Both the position numbers and the translations under genes were made by a program. This document shows positions 37,501 through 49,526 of a stretch of 64,000 bases of DNA, in pieces. Location: the NCBI RefSeq assembly GCF_008831285.2, contig NC_045146.1:15989149-16053148 (forward strand), given 5' to 3'. Numbering within the stretch: position 1 is the first letter of the stretch; each line of letters opens with the position of its first letter. Under the pieces are notes generated by a model that saw only the letters and a list, made by a program, of their open reading frames with translations, was not told where the DNA came from and made no database searches. This DNA comes from Nymphaea colorata (Eukaryota; Streptophyta; Magnoliopsida; Nymphaeales; Nymphaeaceae).

Positions 37501-39004
37501 CATATGAGCTACTAGCACCATCTAATATTTTTTGGTCTTCAACAGGTCCTGGGCTACGAGGAAGGGAACTTTGTTGGCCCCACTTTGCTCGCTGATGTCA
37601 AAGATGACATGGAATGCTATAAGGTCCGTTTTGTTTCCCTGTTAGAATAGGATGTGTGTCTCCTGCTAGATACTGAATTCTCACACATCCCTAGAATGCC
37701 TTTAACGTGCTTTCTTTGACAGGAAGAAATTTTTGGTCCAGTCCTCCTTTGCATGCAAGTATGTGCAACTTGTGCATTTCCTTTCTCACTTAATTATTTG
37801 GAAATGCTTTCGCAAACAGAGCTGATTGAAAATAAGTTTTCCTCCTTTTGTGCAAACACCTACAGGCCGACTCACTTGATGAGGCTATCCAACTTGTGAA
37901 CAACAATAGGTATGCTTCCTGTAAAAACCTGAATAAAGTCAAATGTAAAACCACTAGGAGATTACTTATCAGACAAGTTGTACTTGCTCATGGCAGATAT
38001 GGCAATGGTGCATCAATATTTACCACGTCAGGTGCAGCAGCAAGGAAATTTCAGAATGAAATTGAAGCAGGGCAGGTACAAATACTATGTTTGGCCATTT
38101 AATGTATTTTGTCTTTGTCAAGCATATGGTAAGACAGACAAATTGTTTTAACAATGAGCAGTCACTGGTAGGCATTAGGTCTAATTTGGCTGTTTCACAT
38201 TCATTTATATTAGTTACAGGTTAAATGACCTACTCTTGTTGTAGTCAGTACACAACTTGCTTCTTAATGTCTGCTCTTGTTCGAGTCATAATAAAATTTC
38301 TAGGTTGGAAGCATCCCTGGCCTCCATTAACTCGAGTCTCATTTCTCTGCCCAAAAAAGGCTTGACTTTATCTGCTAGTTCTCAAATAATTTGTTAGTCT
38401 TTCTGCAAGTAGTAAAATACACAAGCTTTTTTGTTTTGTCTAATATGCCTTTTTGCATCATGTGGTTATACTACTCAAAGGTTGGAATCAATGTTCCAAT
38501 TCCAGTACCGTTGCCCTTCTTCTCCTTCACTGGCTCGAAGGCATCTTTTGCCGGTGATCTCAATTTCTATGGTAAGTTGTACTCTCAACTGGAACTTTTA
38601 CACCATCCATCAAAGTCTTGTACTTCTGAAAAAAAAACTTCTAGGAACATCTTGCAATCTCTTAGTTGCATGAAAATCCTGAAAAAATTTCTGGCACATA
38701 TAAAGTATAAACGCCACACAAAAAGAAAAACTCGCCATGGGAAACCAACTGTTTTATCAACGTATCATGTCTTCTTTGAGGTCCTGTTAGCCTAAAAAGT
38801 TCCTGCAATCAGATGGCATTGTATGAAAGAAGTGAAATTGACTCATCGTGACTGAGATTGAAGCCATGACCCAATGAGTGATTTTTCTGTGCAGGCAAAG
38901 CTGGAGTACAGTTCTACACCCAAATCAAAACTGTGACAACCCAATGGAAAGATGTACCAGGCCAAGGTGTATCATTGGCAATGCCCACATCCCAGAAGAT
39001 ATGA
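31559..39004 (+). CDS. ALDH6B2: Methylmalonate-semialdehyde dehydrogenase (acylating), mitochondrial
   Basis: Nineteen exons join in one frame of 538 residues: 31559-31583, 31720-31817, 32846-32920, 33041-33202, 33343-33421, 34063-34217, 34535-34598, 35257-35336, 35609-35674, 35844-35894, 35980-36131, 36508-36598, 37349-37429, 37546-37623, 37723-37758, 37866-37909, 37997-38075, 38481-38571, 38895-39004. All introns are GT-AG. The N-terminus [15 protein letters not shown] is Arg/Ser-rich without acids, a mitochondrial presequence. Motifs: [33 protein letters not shown] (cofactor loop), GAAGQRCMA with catalytic Cys321, [17 protein letters not shown] and [15 protein letters not shown]. Known function: NAD- and CoA-dependent conversion of methylmalonate and malonate semialdehydes to propionyl- and acetyl-CoA in valine and pyrimidine catabolism. 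The gene appears intact. Confidence 0.97.
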
Positions 39005-39260
39005 TCAACATGACAACCCTCCTTCTTGCATGTCTGTGGCAACGTCCCAGAAGTTCTGAACGACATGGCAGTTCTCCTTGCATGTCTGTGTATCCATTGA
39101 GCTGATGCTCTCCTGCTTCTATGTAATCTTCCCGGTGTCATCTCATTTTCTGTCTTTCTTTCTTCCTGCATAAAGAAACTGGAAACACCACTATGGGCCA
39201 TGTCGTTTGATGGGTTTTCGTTTTTAATATCTTATCAAGCCCTAATCTGATTGGTGAGGT
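39005..39260 (+). other. Likely 3' UTR of the ALDH6 gene
   Basis: Non-coding sequence after the TGA at 39002-39004. The exact polyadenylation site is not identified. Confidence 0.4.
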
Positions 39261-40640
39261 TAGGAAGTAAGCTATTCAAGATCTGTTGCTATTCCGACAT
39301 TGATCACTCCAGTGTTCCGGCAGGAGATATAGTTTGCTGATAAAAAAAAATGAACCTAGCCTGATGACACGTAAATTTTGTCTAATTAGCTAATAAGATC
39401 CAGGTTTCATGATGCCTTTCCTTCATATTTGAGTCTAATTAAGGTGACCTTGGTTTGAAGTGTAGGTGGTTTGGATTATGTGTTTCCGTTTCTTGTGTTA
39501 AGCAAAAGGAGACGAGGACACTAGTCTAAGAACAAACTTGATAAGATGAATGGAGATCAAAGCCACCTGGTTTCAAGAGAAATGGTAGACCTTAGACCTT
39601 CAAATATTTGGTAAAAAGATATGTTAACGAAAATATAAACATCCTAATATATTCGTCATAACTATATTGAATAAAACGTGTTTTGGTTCAAAACATGTGA
39701 ATTTTTCTATGCAATATGAGCTGTTCATTTTTATTTATTCTATAAATACCATTAAACTCAAAAAAAATGATCAACTCAATATATGTTTTGCGTCAACTAA
39801 CCCATTCTTAAAATTACATCGGCAAGGTTATATTGCAAGAAAAGTTTGGTGGTTTACATAACTTGCATTAGGGACCGCACGAACAGATTGACGATCATGG
39901 TAGGCTTTCAGGTACCTATGGTTTTCTGGTAAACTAACTTACGAACGAATGTGGATACCACGCGGCTGAGACATCGTTTCATGCATCAAGCTCTTTTAGT
40001 TGGAATTTAACTTGGTTGAAAAAGTAATCTGACTCGATTCATCCCCGAAGAGCTTGATAGTTAAGAAAAAGATTTCTTGCTGAACAAATGATTTTCATAT
40101 AAGATCAAACAGGGGAAGGGGGAAAAGTCACCCCTAGAAGGGTCAGATTTGTTTTCCTTACGCAATTTTTCTCGAGCCACGAAATACCTGCCTCGGATTG
40201 ATAAGCAGATGGTGAGATCCAAGTGCCAACCCGACGCTGGATCTGGTAAGGAAAGAAGGAACCAAACTTGGATTGGATATATGGCTCATTTATCTGAATT
40301 TAAATTTGAGCCCAAAAACTAGTAACGACCTGTCATCATATAACAACACGGGATCATACTACCTGTAAAATTCAGATTTATTTTCAAATTTCAAGTCCAA
40401 GTTCTACTTCAAATCAAAGTTTTATTAAAAAAATCAATTGCATGAGATATATTAAATGGTATATTTGACGAGAGTCCGAGACCAGGCTGGCTTGAATTGA
40501 AAGATTCAAGTCCAAGGTTCGCTTAAATGATCTCAAGGTGCCAACATGTTGTTTTTCGTTGATTTTAGATATTCTAATTTTTTTAATTAATGTTGTTATT
40601 TCATGATTTTATTTAAAACAACCGATTCAGCCGAATCACC
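39261..40640. other. Intergenic, no gene recognised
   Basis: AT-rich DNA without a recognisable frame, RNA gene or transposon end. Confidence 0.4.
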
Positions 40641-40899
40641 GAATTGGTCGGTGAATCGATCGATTCCGCACTGGTTCGAATCGAGGCGACAGTTGACCAC
40701 GACCGTAATATATTCTCCTCCAAGGGCAAAGAGTTAAGCGGCGAAGTAACCGTTTGCCCGCGAATAAACCGAGGGGGAAGGGAAGGCGCGGGAGGGAAAA
40801 TAAAAGGGCGGAGGAATTGGAATTCATCGTTCCGGCGCGCATGTGACTCGGAGTCGGCCTTTTCCTCTCCTCCTCTTTTCGGGAATTTAAAACTGGCGC

Positions 40900-41220
40900 C
40901 TGTTCAGTTCAGACTCTCTCTCTCTCTCGTTTCTGTATGATTTCAGCGACCTTTTTTCTGATTATTGATGGCTTATCCCTCTATGGAAGTTATCGTCGGC
41001 GGAGGAGGTAGACGGCACACCTGCTAGCAGACTTTGCAGGAAACCGGTGGATGAAATAGTTGCTGTTCTTTTTTTTCTTTTTTACTCTGGAAGCCAGAGA
41101 TCTGTCAGTGCAGAACGAGGAGGAGGAGGAGGAGGAGGAGGAAAAGAAGTGGGGTCGTGAGTGTTTCGGCGTATTTTGGAGGAGTTGAGATGTAGCTTGG
41201 TTGCGTCTTCATGAGAGAGG
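40900..41220 (+). other. Candidate first exon of an unidentified transcript
   Basis: A CT tract (40912-40928), a small upstream frame (ATG at 40969, MAYPSMEVIVGGGG, 19 codons) and a (GAG)n purine tract near 41118-41142 lead to CTTCATGAGAGAG|GTAAGC, a near-consensus donor at 41221. This looks like a 5' leader exon. The following several kb are T-rich on the + strand, as in introns. No recognisable protein follows. Confidence 0.3.
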
Positions 41221-44200
41221 TAAGCATTGTTCCCTTTCATCGATCTTACTGCATCCGCTTGTCGTGTCGACCAATGCGAGTTTATTCGGCTGTTTTTGAG
41301 TTATTTTCCGGGGAGGATGAAGGTTTCTGGGTTGCAGTGTGGATTTTGACGTTATCTGCGTGCGTCTGGATTGTCGTACCATTTTCTACGCCTTATTTTG
41401 CTGTTTTTTTTTCTTTCTTTTGAGATTTCATACTCCCTTAGTCCCTTACCCGCAGAAAAATGAGGGTTCTCGGAGTTGTAGACATGATTCTGACGCCGAA
41501 TCCCCGGGAATTTTCTGTGAGTTGCTTTAGATCGCAAAGCGGAGACTTCAGCCGGTTCTCTTCTCCTGCGATGCCCTTGCGTCTTTCTATTATGTTCTCT
41601 CGTGCATCAAAAAGGAGAATGGCTTACGATGTGATGGAATCCAGTTACGAGCTTTGGAGAAAGGGTGCTTCCGTCGCTGAGATTTTCGGTTTTGTGCTTC
41701 GTGTTCTATTTGACTCCTCTCTCTTTTCTGAAACGAGTTTCCAGTTATTGCCTGAGCAAGGACGAGGGAAGAGAACGTGTTCTTTGAGCGCGAAAAATAA
41801 AAATGGCGGTGTCTGCTTCTAGGTTGTAGGGGAACGGGACTTTCATGGCCGCCTTCTTGCTGGATCTTGGTTTCGGTTTCAGATACCGTCCGGCATTTGC
41901 TTTTTTCTTCCTCGAGCCCTTCCCGATTCCCACAAACTGCAATCTCTGCAGTTTGAGATTCTGCCGGTCCCATCAGGATGTGATTTCTGCCATTCTCTGC
42001 GTCTCCGTTTCGTCCTAATGGTATCTCTTGTTGATTTGTCTCCTCTCAACCAAAGCACGGAGTGCTGGGATTGGAAGCTATCGCACGCTTTTCTTTGACA
42101 TCTAAACGGCGTCTCAGCATCGGCCCCACGTTCTTTCACACCATTAATTTCCTTCCAGAACTCCAAGTTTCCGGTTTTTCATACTGAAAATCACGAAATA
42201 GTTCCAGATATTTGACGTCTTGTATTAAGTTCCTGTTTGTTTTCAAGCTTTAGAAGGTGAAAGATCTGTGCGAAGCTCGATTGGGAGGGTCGGTGCTGGG
42301 CTCCTGTCCCCCGGGGATCTTGTTGTCTGCCTTTTTTCTCCTAGTCATGCTGCATTACTCGAAGAGTTTGCGTACTAGAGAAGGAAAAGAAAATGGAAAG
42401 GCAATTTCGATTGAGGTGTTAATTGTTTTCGCTATTGCAAAAACGGTCTTCAGATTTTTCAAATTTTTTTGTATGAAGACTTTTGGTGGTAAGGCAGATC
42501 AAAGGTCTGCCGCCGTTAAAAGGTTTATACATGTTTTCGTTTTGTTTTTTTTTTTTTGGGAAGTACGAACTTTTAGAAATGTTTATTTCATAGTTACTAC
42601 TTACTAGCAGCGAGTGCTATAAAAGAACTTTGCTGATGGCATTCGTAGAATGTAAGTGAATTCAGAGGCGGATTGGGCGTAGAAAACCAGTTTTTAGAAG
42701 AGGGAAGCGGGGTTATGACTTGTTGCTTTTCACTCGGAGCAGGTTATTTGTTAGGAATGCTGAGTCTCTCTACTTTACTCTCTTCACAGAAGAAGGGTAG
42801 CCATGAGAAAAATAAATACTTAGTCATACAGGCGCTTAAATGCAAATTTCTTGAAAATAGTTGTAAAGAAGAAAAATCACGACCGGTCACTGTCAATGTA
42901 TTTAATATGGACCAATCTCCTCTCCAACCTCGCGCTTAATGGCAGTCAAGAAAAAGAGTGGTTACTGCTTTTTAGACAAAAGCTCCGGTTAGGTGCCTAT
43001 AGGTGAATTTGCATTTAGGCTTTTGAGGTTCCATTATTTACGACGTCCTGCTTTGATTTATAAATGGTTCAATAATTCCGTTGGATGTCTGTGTTGCTCT
43101 AATCTCTTGCATGCTTTGCTTCGGAAAATTTTCTGCAAGTCTACTAGGTGTCCGTGTTGCTCTAATTCTTGCATGTGCGCTTGCGCAATAGGCAATGGCT
43201 TCTTACCACTTGCTTTCTTGGTTGGTCGATATACATGGGTGATTTGACATTGCCGACAAAACCAGCTTAATTTTCTTGAGACCATCTAATTTTGTACTAT
43301 TTTTCCGCAGGATATATTAAAAATTTTAAACTACACTGGTATGATAGAGTTTGATCATTTTTTAAAGTCTTCAACAATTATAGCTAAGTTCATGGGGTGA
43401 TAAGTTGGTGGATTATACGGAATAGTGGAAATTACCTCATCATTTCACTTCCGACGAGTGCCTTATCGTCTTATTTTTAAATCATTTTCCCTCTCTCCTT
43501 CAGCCACTGTGATGGTGGTCATCTATTTGCCTGTTCTTTCTGTTTTCTTCTTCAAACATATAAAGCCAAAAGTGTTCGGAATTCCTCACATGCAGTCTGC
43601 TTCTGTGCCTAACATTACGTGTTTCAGATCTGCCACCGTTGGTTCTCTTCTCCGCTGTGGTAAAGATAACGAGATTTACCGCGGTCGAGCGACCATTTTT
43701 TAACCCCCACAATAGTTAAAACTTGCACTATTGGAACGCCACTTCGTAAATACGAGTAACCCTAGGTCTCTATGCAGAAAGAGCTAATCTGAAAAGGGGG
43801 GCGCGTCTGACTGAATCCCTGACGCTCTACTATGCACTACGGCCGTTTACAGGACCCAACGGGCATGTTGTGGTCCACCGTAGGTTCAGGTCATAGACTG
43901 GAGAGCCCCTTTGGACTCCGCACCAGATTGTTAACGCGGTTGGCCTTTTATAGATGTTTTACATTGTGAGCTTGACTGTCGCCGTGGCAACACAGAAACG
44001 AAGCTAATTTCCCATCCGATAAATAAAATACTTTCCTCCGATATTTGGCCGTGGACCATCCTGTGTGCCTCGATTGCCGCACCTGTGTGGCTGGGAAGTG
44101 GGGAAAAGCAGGTTTGTCAGTAAGTACTTTTTGGCTGCCGTATGCTTTCTTATGATTCTATAATCTCTGGTGAATTAGCGGTCTCTTTTTAAGCTATAGA

Positions 44201-47200
44201 AATTGACGTTCACCCGCTTTTCTTCTCATTGCTTGTCGTATATCTTTGTCCTCTTCTTTACTCATCAGCCCTTTGCAGTTGTACTCCTTTCCGGTTTGGC
44301 CATGCAAGTCTGTTACCTTTAGAATGACGTTGGAGCATGTTTCACATCCATTTCTTGCCATTTTAAGAACTTCGAAACCTCTGGGCCTGATTGTAAAGCG
44401 TAGGACGGGTGGAGCTAATCATGAGTCACGGGTTGGTCTTCCTAACGGAAATGAGGCACACTTACCTTCAGGACTGTTTCGTCTTTTAGAGGTTTGCAGC
44501 CATGTGAGGGTTCATTGGACGCTTTTGTGGCTAACCCTATTTGTCAATAGACATGTGGTGCTAAGGAAGAGTGTCAGATTGTACCGGACTCTTTTGATGA
44601 TACTAATTTGTCTTGCTGACATTGCTTCAGTGTGTAGACGATGACTCCACTACGAAGACCAGGGATTGGTCATCGTTGGACTTTCTTTCCTTTCATTCAT
44701 TCTTGGATGATAAGACCGGTGATCATGCACTATGTTTACATAGTCAGTTCTCAAATACTTCCAGCAACAGTCCTGCTAGGATGAGTTGGTCAAGTTTAAA
44801 CGATGTTGTTGCTCTAATTTGCCATGCCACACTTCAATTGGAATTTGGAGTGGCCTGTCTTTCGTTCAATTTCTCTCTCTGTCCTTCAATCGAACGGTTC
44901 GCCGAAAGAACCTAGTTGGCAGGTCCCACTCCCACCTTAGTCAATCGACTGTAATTGGGATTGCTTCTGGATGTAATCCATGTGTGTGTGTTTTTCGGCG
45001 TTTCGTCTTTTGTCCTTTTTCGGGTGTTGTGATGGTTGAGCCATCCCTATCTGCTGTCTTGCCCGTCGACTGCATTCTCCGTGCTGTTTTCGCCCCTTGT
45101 CTCCATCTATCTTAATAAAAAGCCTTATCCGGAAAATCATGGTAGTTATTTTTTTCTGTTTTTTTTTCCTTTCCTCGTGTTCAGTTTCGCTCATCAGAAT
45201 AGGCACTCCAATCTCTATATTCTCCTCATTTTTTGGACACCGCCTTGCTCCCAAGTTCCTGGATATCGCAGTAACATTCCCGCGCCCTCGCCACAAACCC
45301 CACACCTGGTCCTTCTCCCTCTCTGAGATATAGGTGGAAAAAACAGGGCCGCTTTCACCCGTGTGGACGAGGAATATTTCTAATTTCTCGATTGCTGCTT
45401 GGTCAGCTGCTCTAATTTCCTCCCTTTTAGGTCGTTATTACATGCGGCTGGGTGTGGCTTCCAGGCTGCATGGTCGTTCTCGCTCACACTGTGACGTTGA
45501 AATATGCTGTCTTTCTTGGCGCCATTATGATCCTTTCCTCGTAGGTCGCAACTTCAAAGGAGACTGCAAAGCAACACATCGTGTGCTGCAATGCTCCAAA
45601 TAAACAACGGTTTTTGTAGCAATAAATAATTCAAAAGCCTCCCGGGTTTTTCTTTGGAACTGGGATGCTTATTTTTTAGAAATGGAGCTGAAATCCTTAT
45701 GGAAATGAAAAAACTATGGATCACGATTGAAATATGTGATCTGCGTCAATTTTATTTTAAAATGAGATTGGAGATTGCATGTATGTAAATCTTCGGAAGT
45801 TATGGTTATGACTATGATATTAGTTGCTTCAAGGGATATAGTGTAGTTGGTTGGGCCCAAGGCTGAACTGAAACTTCTGAATTTAGTTAATATGGTTATT
45901 CTTACCCATTCTCTATTGTCAGTAGTTCCAGTTTTCAAAAGTTTGTCAAAAGATTACAAGCACAGTTCAAATTATTATCTATTAGATAAGGTTTCATACA
46001 TATTTATAAAAAAAAAATGAGAGTTATTTTTTATTTTAGAGAAGATTAGTGAAAGAATTACCCTAAGTTTGGTGGGCCTTAGAGGTGGGGTGTGGCAACA
46101 AGTCCTTAGACCCAAGCCCTTATACAACTTTGGACCCCAAAGGCGAGGGATGAGGCACGAGGGTGAGGAGTAGTTACATTGCATTAACATACCAACCAAG
46201 TTTGCGGAGCTTTAAGGTTATATTTACAAGCGCTCGGAATGTTTTCGAAGTTTCTATAACCATTCCCGGAATAGTTTCGAAGCTTTCATAATGGGCGATG
46301 AATGGACATGCAGCGTTTTCTTATGTAATATGATTGGCTTTGTAGGAGTCAAGACTTTAAGTATTGCATGAATGGTGTAACCTCGTTAGTCGTACATTTT
46401 GTTGGAAAGGTTGCGTGATTAACTCTATTCTTTGAGCAAGTACATAGACATATGTAGATACGTGTAACTAGATTCTGACGTCTACAACCATGACAACCGT
46501 CACTAATTGTCTAATTATGTTAGTACAATTATTATGTGATTGCGGACTCAAATAAAAAATCTGTCAACTCGAAAGGTAATTGTCATATAATCTTTTGAAA
46601 TGTTTCTTTGCGGTCCGGGGTTCGGGTACCGGCGGATGTAATGCAGGTGGCAATTTCTTATGGTACAAGCACAACGGTACTTTGAAAGATTATAAAGAAA
46701 AACTAACTTATAAATTTGTTGTAAGCCTAGGCTAATGAAGCAATGATCATTTGACAACCTTCAGCTCGAGTCAAAAGTTATCTCTGATTCGCATCAATGA
46801 AATTGAATGCTCTTGCGCACGGTTGCTGATTGAATTTGGCGAATGAGCGTAGTACCCAGTGTCGATTCTATCACTCAACATAAATAACATTTACATTCCC
46901 TAGCAAACATGAGCGATTAATATTTATCTAGGCTGGAATACTTAGATGAATTTCTCATATTGGTAAACGAGTAGACTTTAATTTTTGAACGTAGTCTTAC
47001 AAGTGGCAATTTGTGTACCGTTGTCTAGTTGATCTTGACTGGACGACTGATTGTTTGACATTATTAACTGGTTTTTTGTATTCACTTGGTTTGTACATAT
47101 CTTTGTTTGGTAAAATGGACTATATAGATGGGATTTAAACGTCTTAAAAATTTAAAATGCGTGTTCTAACGATCATGTTTCTTTTATGTATAGATAAGAT

Positions 47201-47367
47201 TCTACCCGGACATAAGACTTACTGCTTAAACCTTTTTAAGCTTTATAAAATTTTATGTTTAAGTTTGTAATTCACATATTGCTTTATTTTAGGTTTTTTA
47301 TCTATATTGTTTGAGTTTTCAATTATTATGTTAAAGCTCCTGGACATGGTTCGACTAAACAGAGTTA

Positions 47368-47398
<31 letters not shown>

Positions 47399-48998
47399 TG
47401 TCTTGCGTCGTTCTTACTAACCTCATGGTTCGACCCGTTTTCCCGAGGCGCCGCTACCTGGTGCTTTTAGCAGCACGATGCTATCTTCCGTCCCTTTTTC
47501 CTTGGAAGATGTTAAAGATCGAGATTTTGTTGGTGTATCAAAATGGATTCAAATCCCAGACTGACTAATTTATTTCTAAATACTCTCGTGTTAGTTTGGT
47601 GAAGATGGTTCCTACTAGGGTGGGAGACGTTTTCCCTTTTAGGTTTAGTATCTGTTTTGATTTGTCCAATCACGTTTTCACTGGAGCACAAAACTCTTGG
47701 GCAATCATGATCTGAGAAGAGTAAACCCCACTGTTGGAGTTGGACTTTTATATTTCTACTAAATGCGATGAAAGATGGCTCTTTGGAGAGATCTCAGCTT
47801 GTCATGTTTTGATTCGTTAGTAATGGCACGGATTTTTTTATGCTTACTGATTATACTGGTATCAATATTACATTTTTACGTGTTTGTTTCCCATTTCGTG
47901 TAGCCTACCAACATTTTTATACTTGTAGTCATTATTAGTATCCGAAAAAGAAAAAGTAATTTTCTTTGAACGGAAAAAACTAGTCGGAAAAAAAAATCGA
48001 GCCGAGTGATGTCTCACCAGCTGGATAAAATGAAGAACTTAAATGTTCTTGTAAAGGAGAACTTTTCCATTCTTCTTTGCCTTTTTAAGGTTTCATCACA
48101 AATTTAGTGTTATTCCTCCTTTTGGCTTTCGCTCGTTGCCACCGTTTTTCTTAAATGGCTTTTGATTGATGGCAAACGTTTTGCAAGTGAAAAATGTCAT
48201 CCTTCCTTTTCGAGTGTGCCTTCCGTCTAATCTCTAGTGCTAAACGCAGCTACTTGGCAAAAGTATTTGATGTTCATCTATTATGCAGCATAATGATCCT
48301 TGTATTTTTCGCAACTGTATAGCTAGCTTTGACCTCAATCATTCATCCCAATATTTGGGGTTGTTTCTGACTCCTTCGCTTCTGCTTTGCTTCTGATACC
48401 TATGTTCTCTCACGGCATTTCACCTCTATGTCGCTGTTGGATTGGAGCTCGAATCGTCATAAATATCACCCCTTGAGTTTCCTCACTTGTTATAAAATGA
48501 CATCCTTCAAATATTTTGGTAGTCAATACGCAAGAAAATTTTTGTTTCGGAGGTCCTTTTTCACTTTTGATTTCATTTTGTGGATGAGCTATGTCACACT
48601 GGTGTGGCATGCGGGTGCTAGTGCTGCACATCCCAAAAAATTGGGTGCAGGGGTGTGGCGAGAGTGTATATATATATATATATATTTATATATATAACCA
48701 GACACTTAGATTAGAGATAAAAGAACCAGACTTTTTTATTTTTTGACAAAAAATTATTTTAGATAAAATATGAACATCCTAATATATTTATAAAAACTAT
48801 TTTGATATAATCCTTGCTGTGAATCAAGTTGTTTTTATAAAAAAATGTTTATTTGTCTATTATCATTGTTTTCTTTTCCTTGCATGTGAATGTTAGGCTG
48901 GACCTGCAGAAGAAGTCCATGTCGTGATAGTTTAAGTACTTGTGGTTCTGTCCCTTCAATGAATATTTTCTAACCTTTCGATAATAAATAACACGTTC
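41221..48998 (+). other. Long T-rich region without recognised gene (possible large intron)
   Basis: Many overlapping open frames on both strands between 41.2 and 45.6 kb lack any family signature. The + strand is T-rich and pyrimidine-biased, like plant introns. At 43086-43114 and 43148-43175 an imperfect copy of GTCTGTGTTGCTCTAAT...TTGCATG is repeated. A (GA)n tract lies at 47368-47398 and a (TA)n tract at 48666-48698. I see no confident gene here. Confidence 0.3.
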
Positions 48999-49199
48999 GT
49001 GCAGGGAAGTCCCGGGAAGGAGGGTAAGCTATCAAGAGGTTCCGGCATGGGGCAGTTTGCTTGGGATTCAACACCAGCAAGGTTGAGCAGCTTTGGCAGC
49101 TTGCACCGGCTTGCATTTCTGGCCGAATGCAGTAAATCTGCCCTGGATTTGTTAGCATGTTTCTGGCTTCAGAGAGTAAGAAAGCGTAGAAGATATTGA
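48999..49199 (+). other. Candidate exon, 66-codon unassigned frame
   Basis: A frame from ATG 48999... (CGTGCAG|GGAAGTCC acceptor-like) contains GSPGKEGKLSRGSGMGQF, LSSFGSLHRLAFLAEC and WLQRVRKRRRY before TGA. GC is higher than in the flanks. If the candidate donor at 41221 were spliced here, the phase would match (ATG AGA GAG | GGA AGT). No family recognised; the join is speculative. Confidence 0.2.
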
Positions 49200-49408
49200 A
49201 TTTAGCTTTGGAAATGCATGCTTAGGCTGCACGTTTCTTGCCTTGTTCCTTGCTACCGTGATATTGGCGATGCCGGCTCAATCTTTGCACTTTGTGTAAT
49301 ATCTCTGTCTCTCACATACCAAACACCCATTCAACATATCATGCGTTCACTAGGCATTCTTGGTAACGAGTTATATTCTATACTTCTTGGAATTTGAGAG
49401 CGTGGCGC

Positions 49409-49526
49409 ATTGTGTTCTCTTCTCTTGGCCTCTTCCTCCACCCACATTACGTGAATCGTTGATGTAAATTGTGTTCTCTTCTCTTGGACTCTTCCTCCAC
49501 TCACATTACGTGAATCGTTGATGTAA
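49409..49526. repeat. 59-bp tandem duplication
   Basis: Two copies of ATTGTGTTCTCTTCTCTTGG...CACATTACGTGAATCGTTGATGTAA differ at only a few positions. Confidence 0.85.

Noticed and set aside
41460-42166. Overlapping 120- and 127-codon frames on both strands
   Set aside because: No family signature. The composition matches pyrimidine-rich non-coding DNA on the + strand.
44246-45603. Series of ~90-130-codon frames
   Set aside because: They overlap each other in several frames, none has recognisable motifs, and the T-rich + strand favours intron-like or intergenic DNA.
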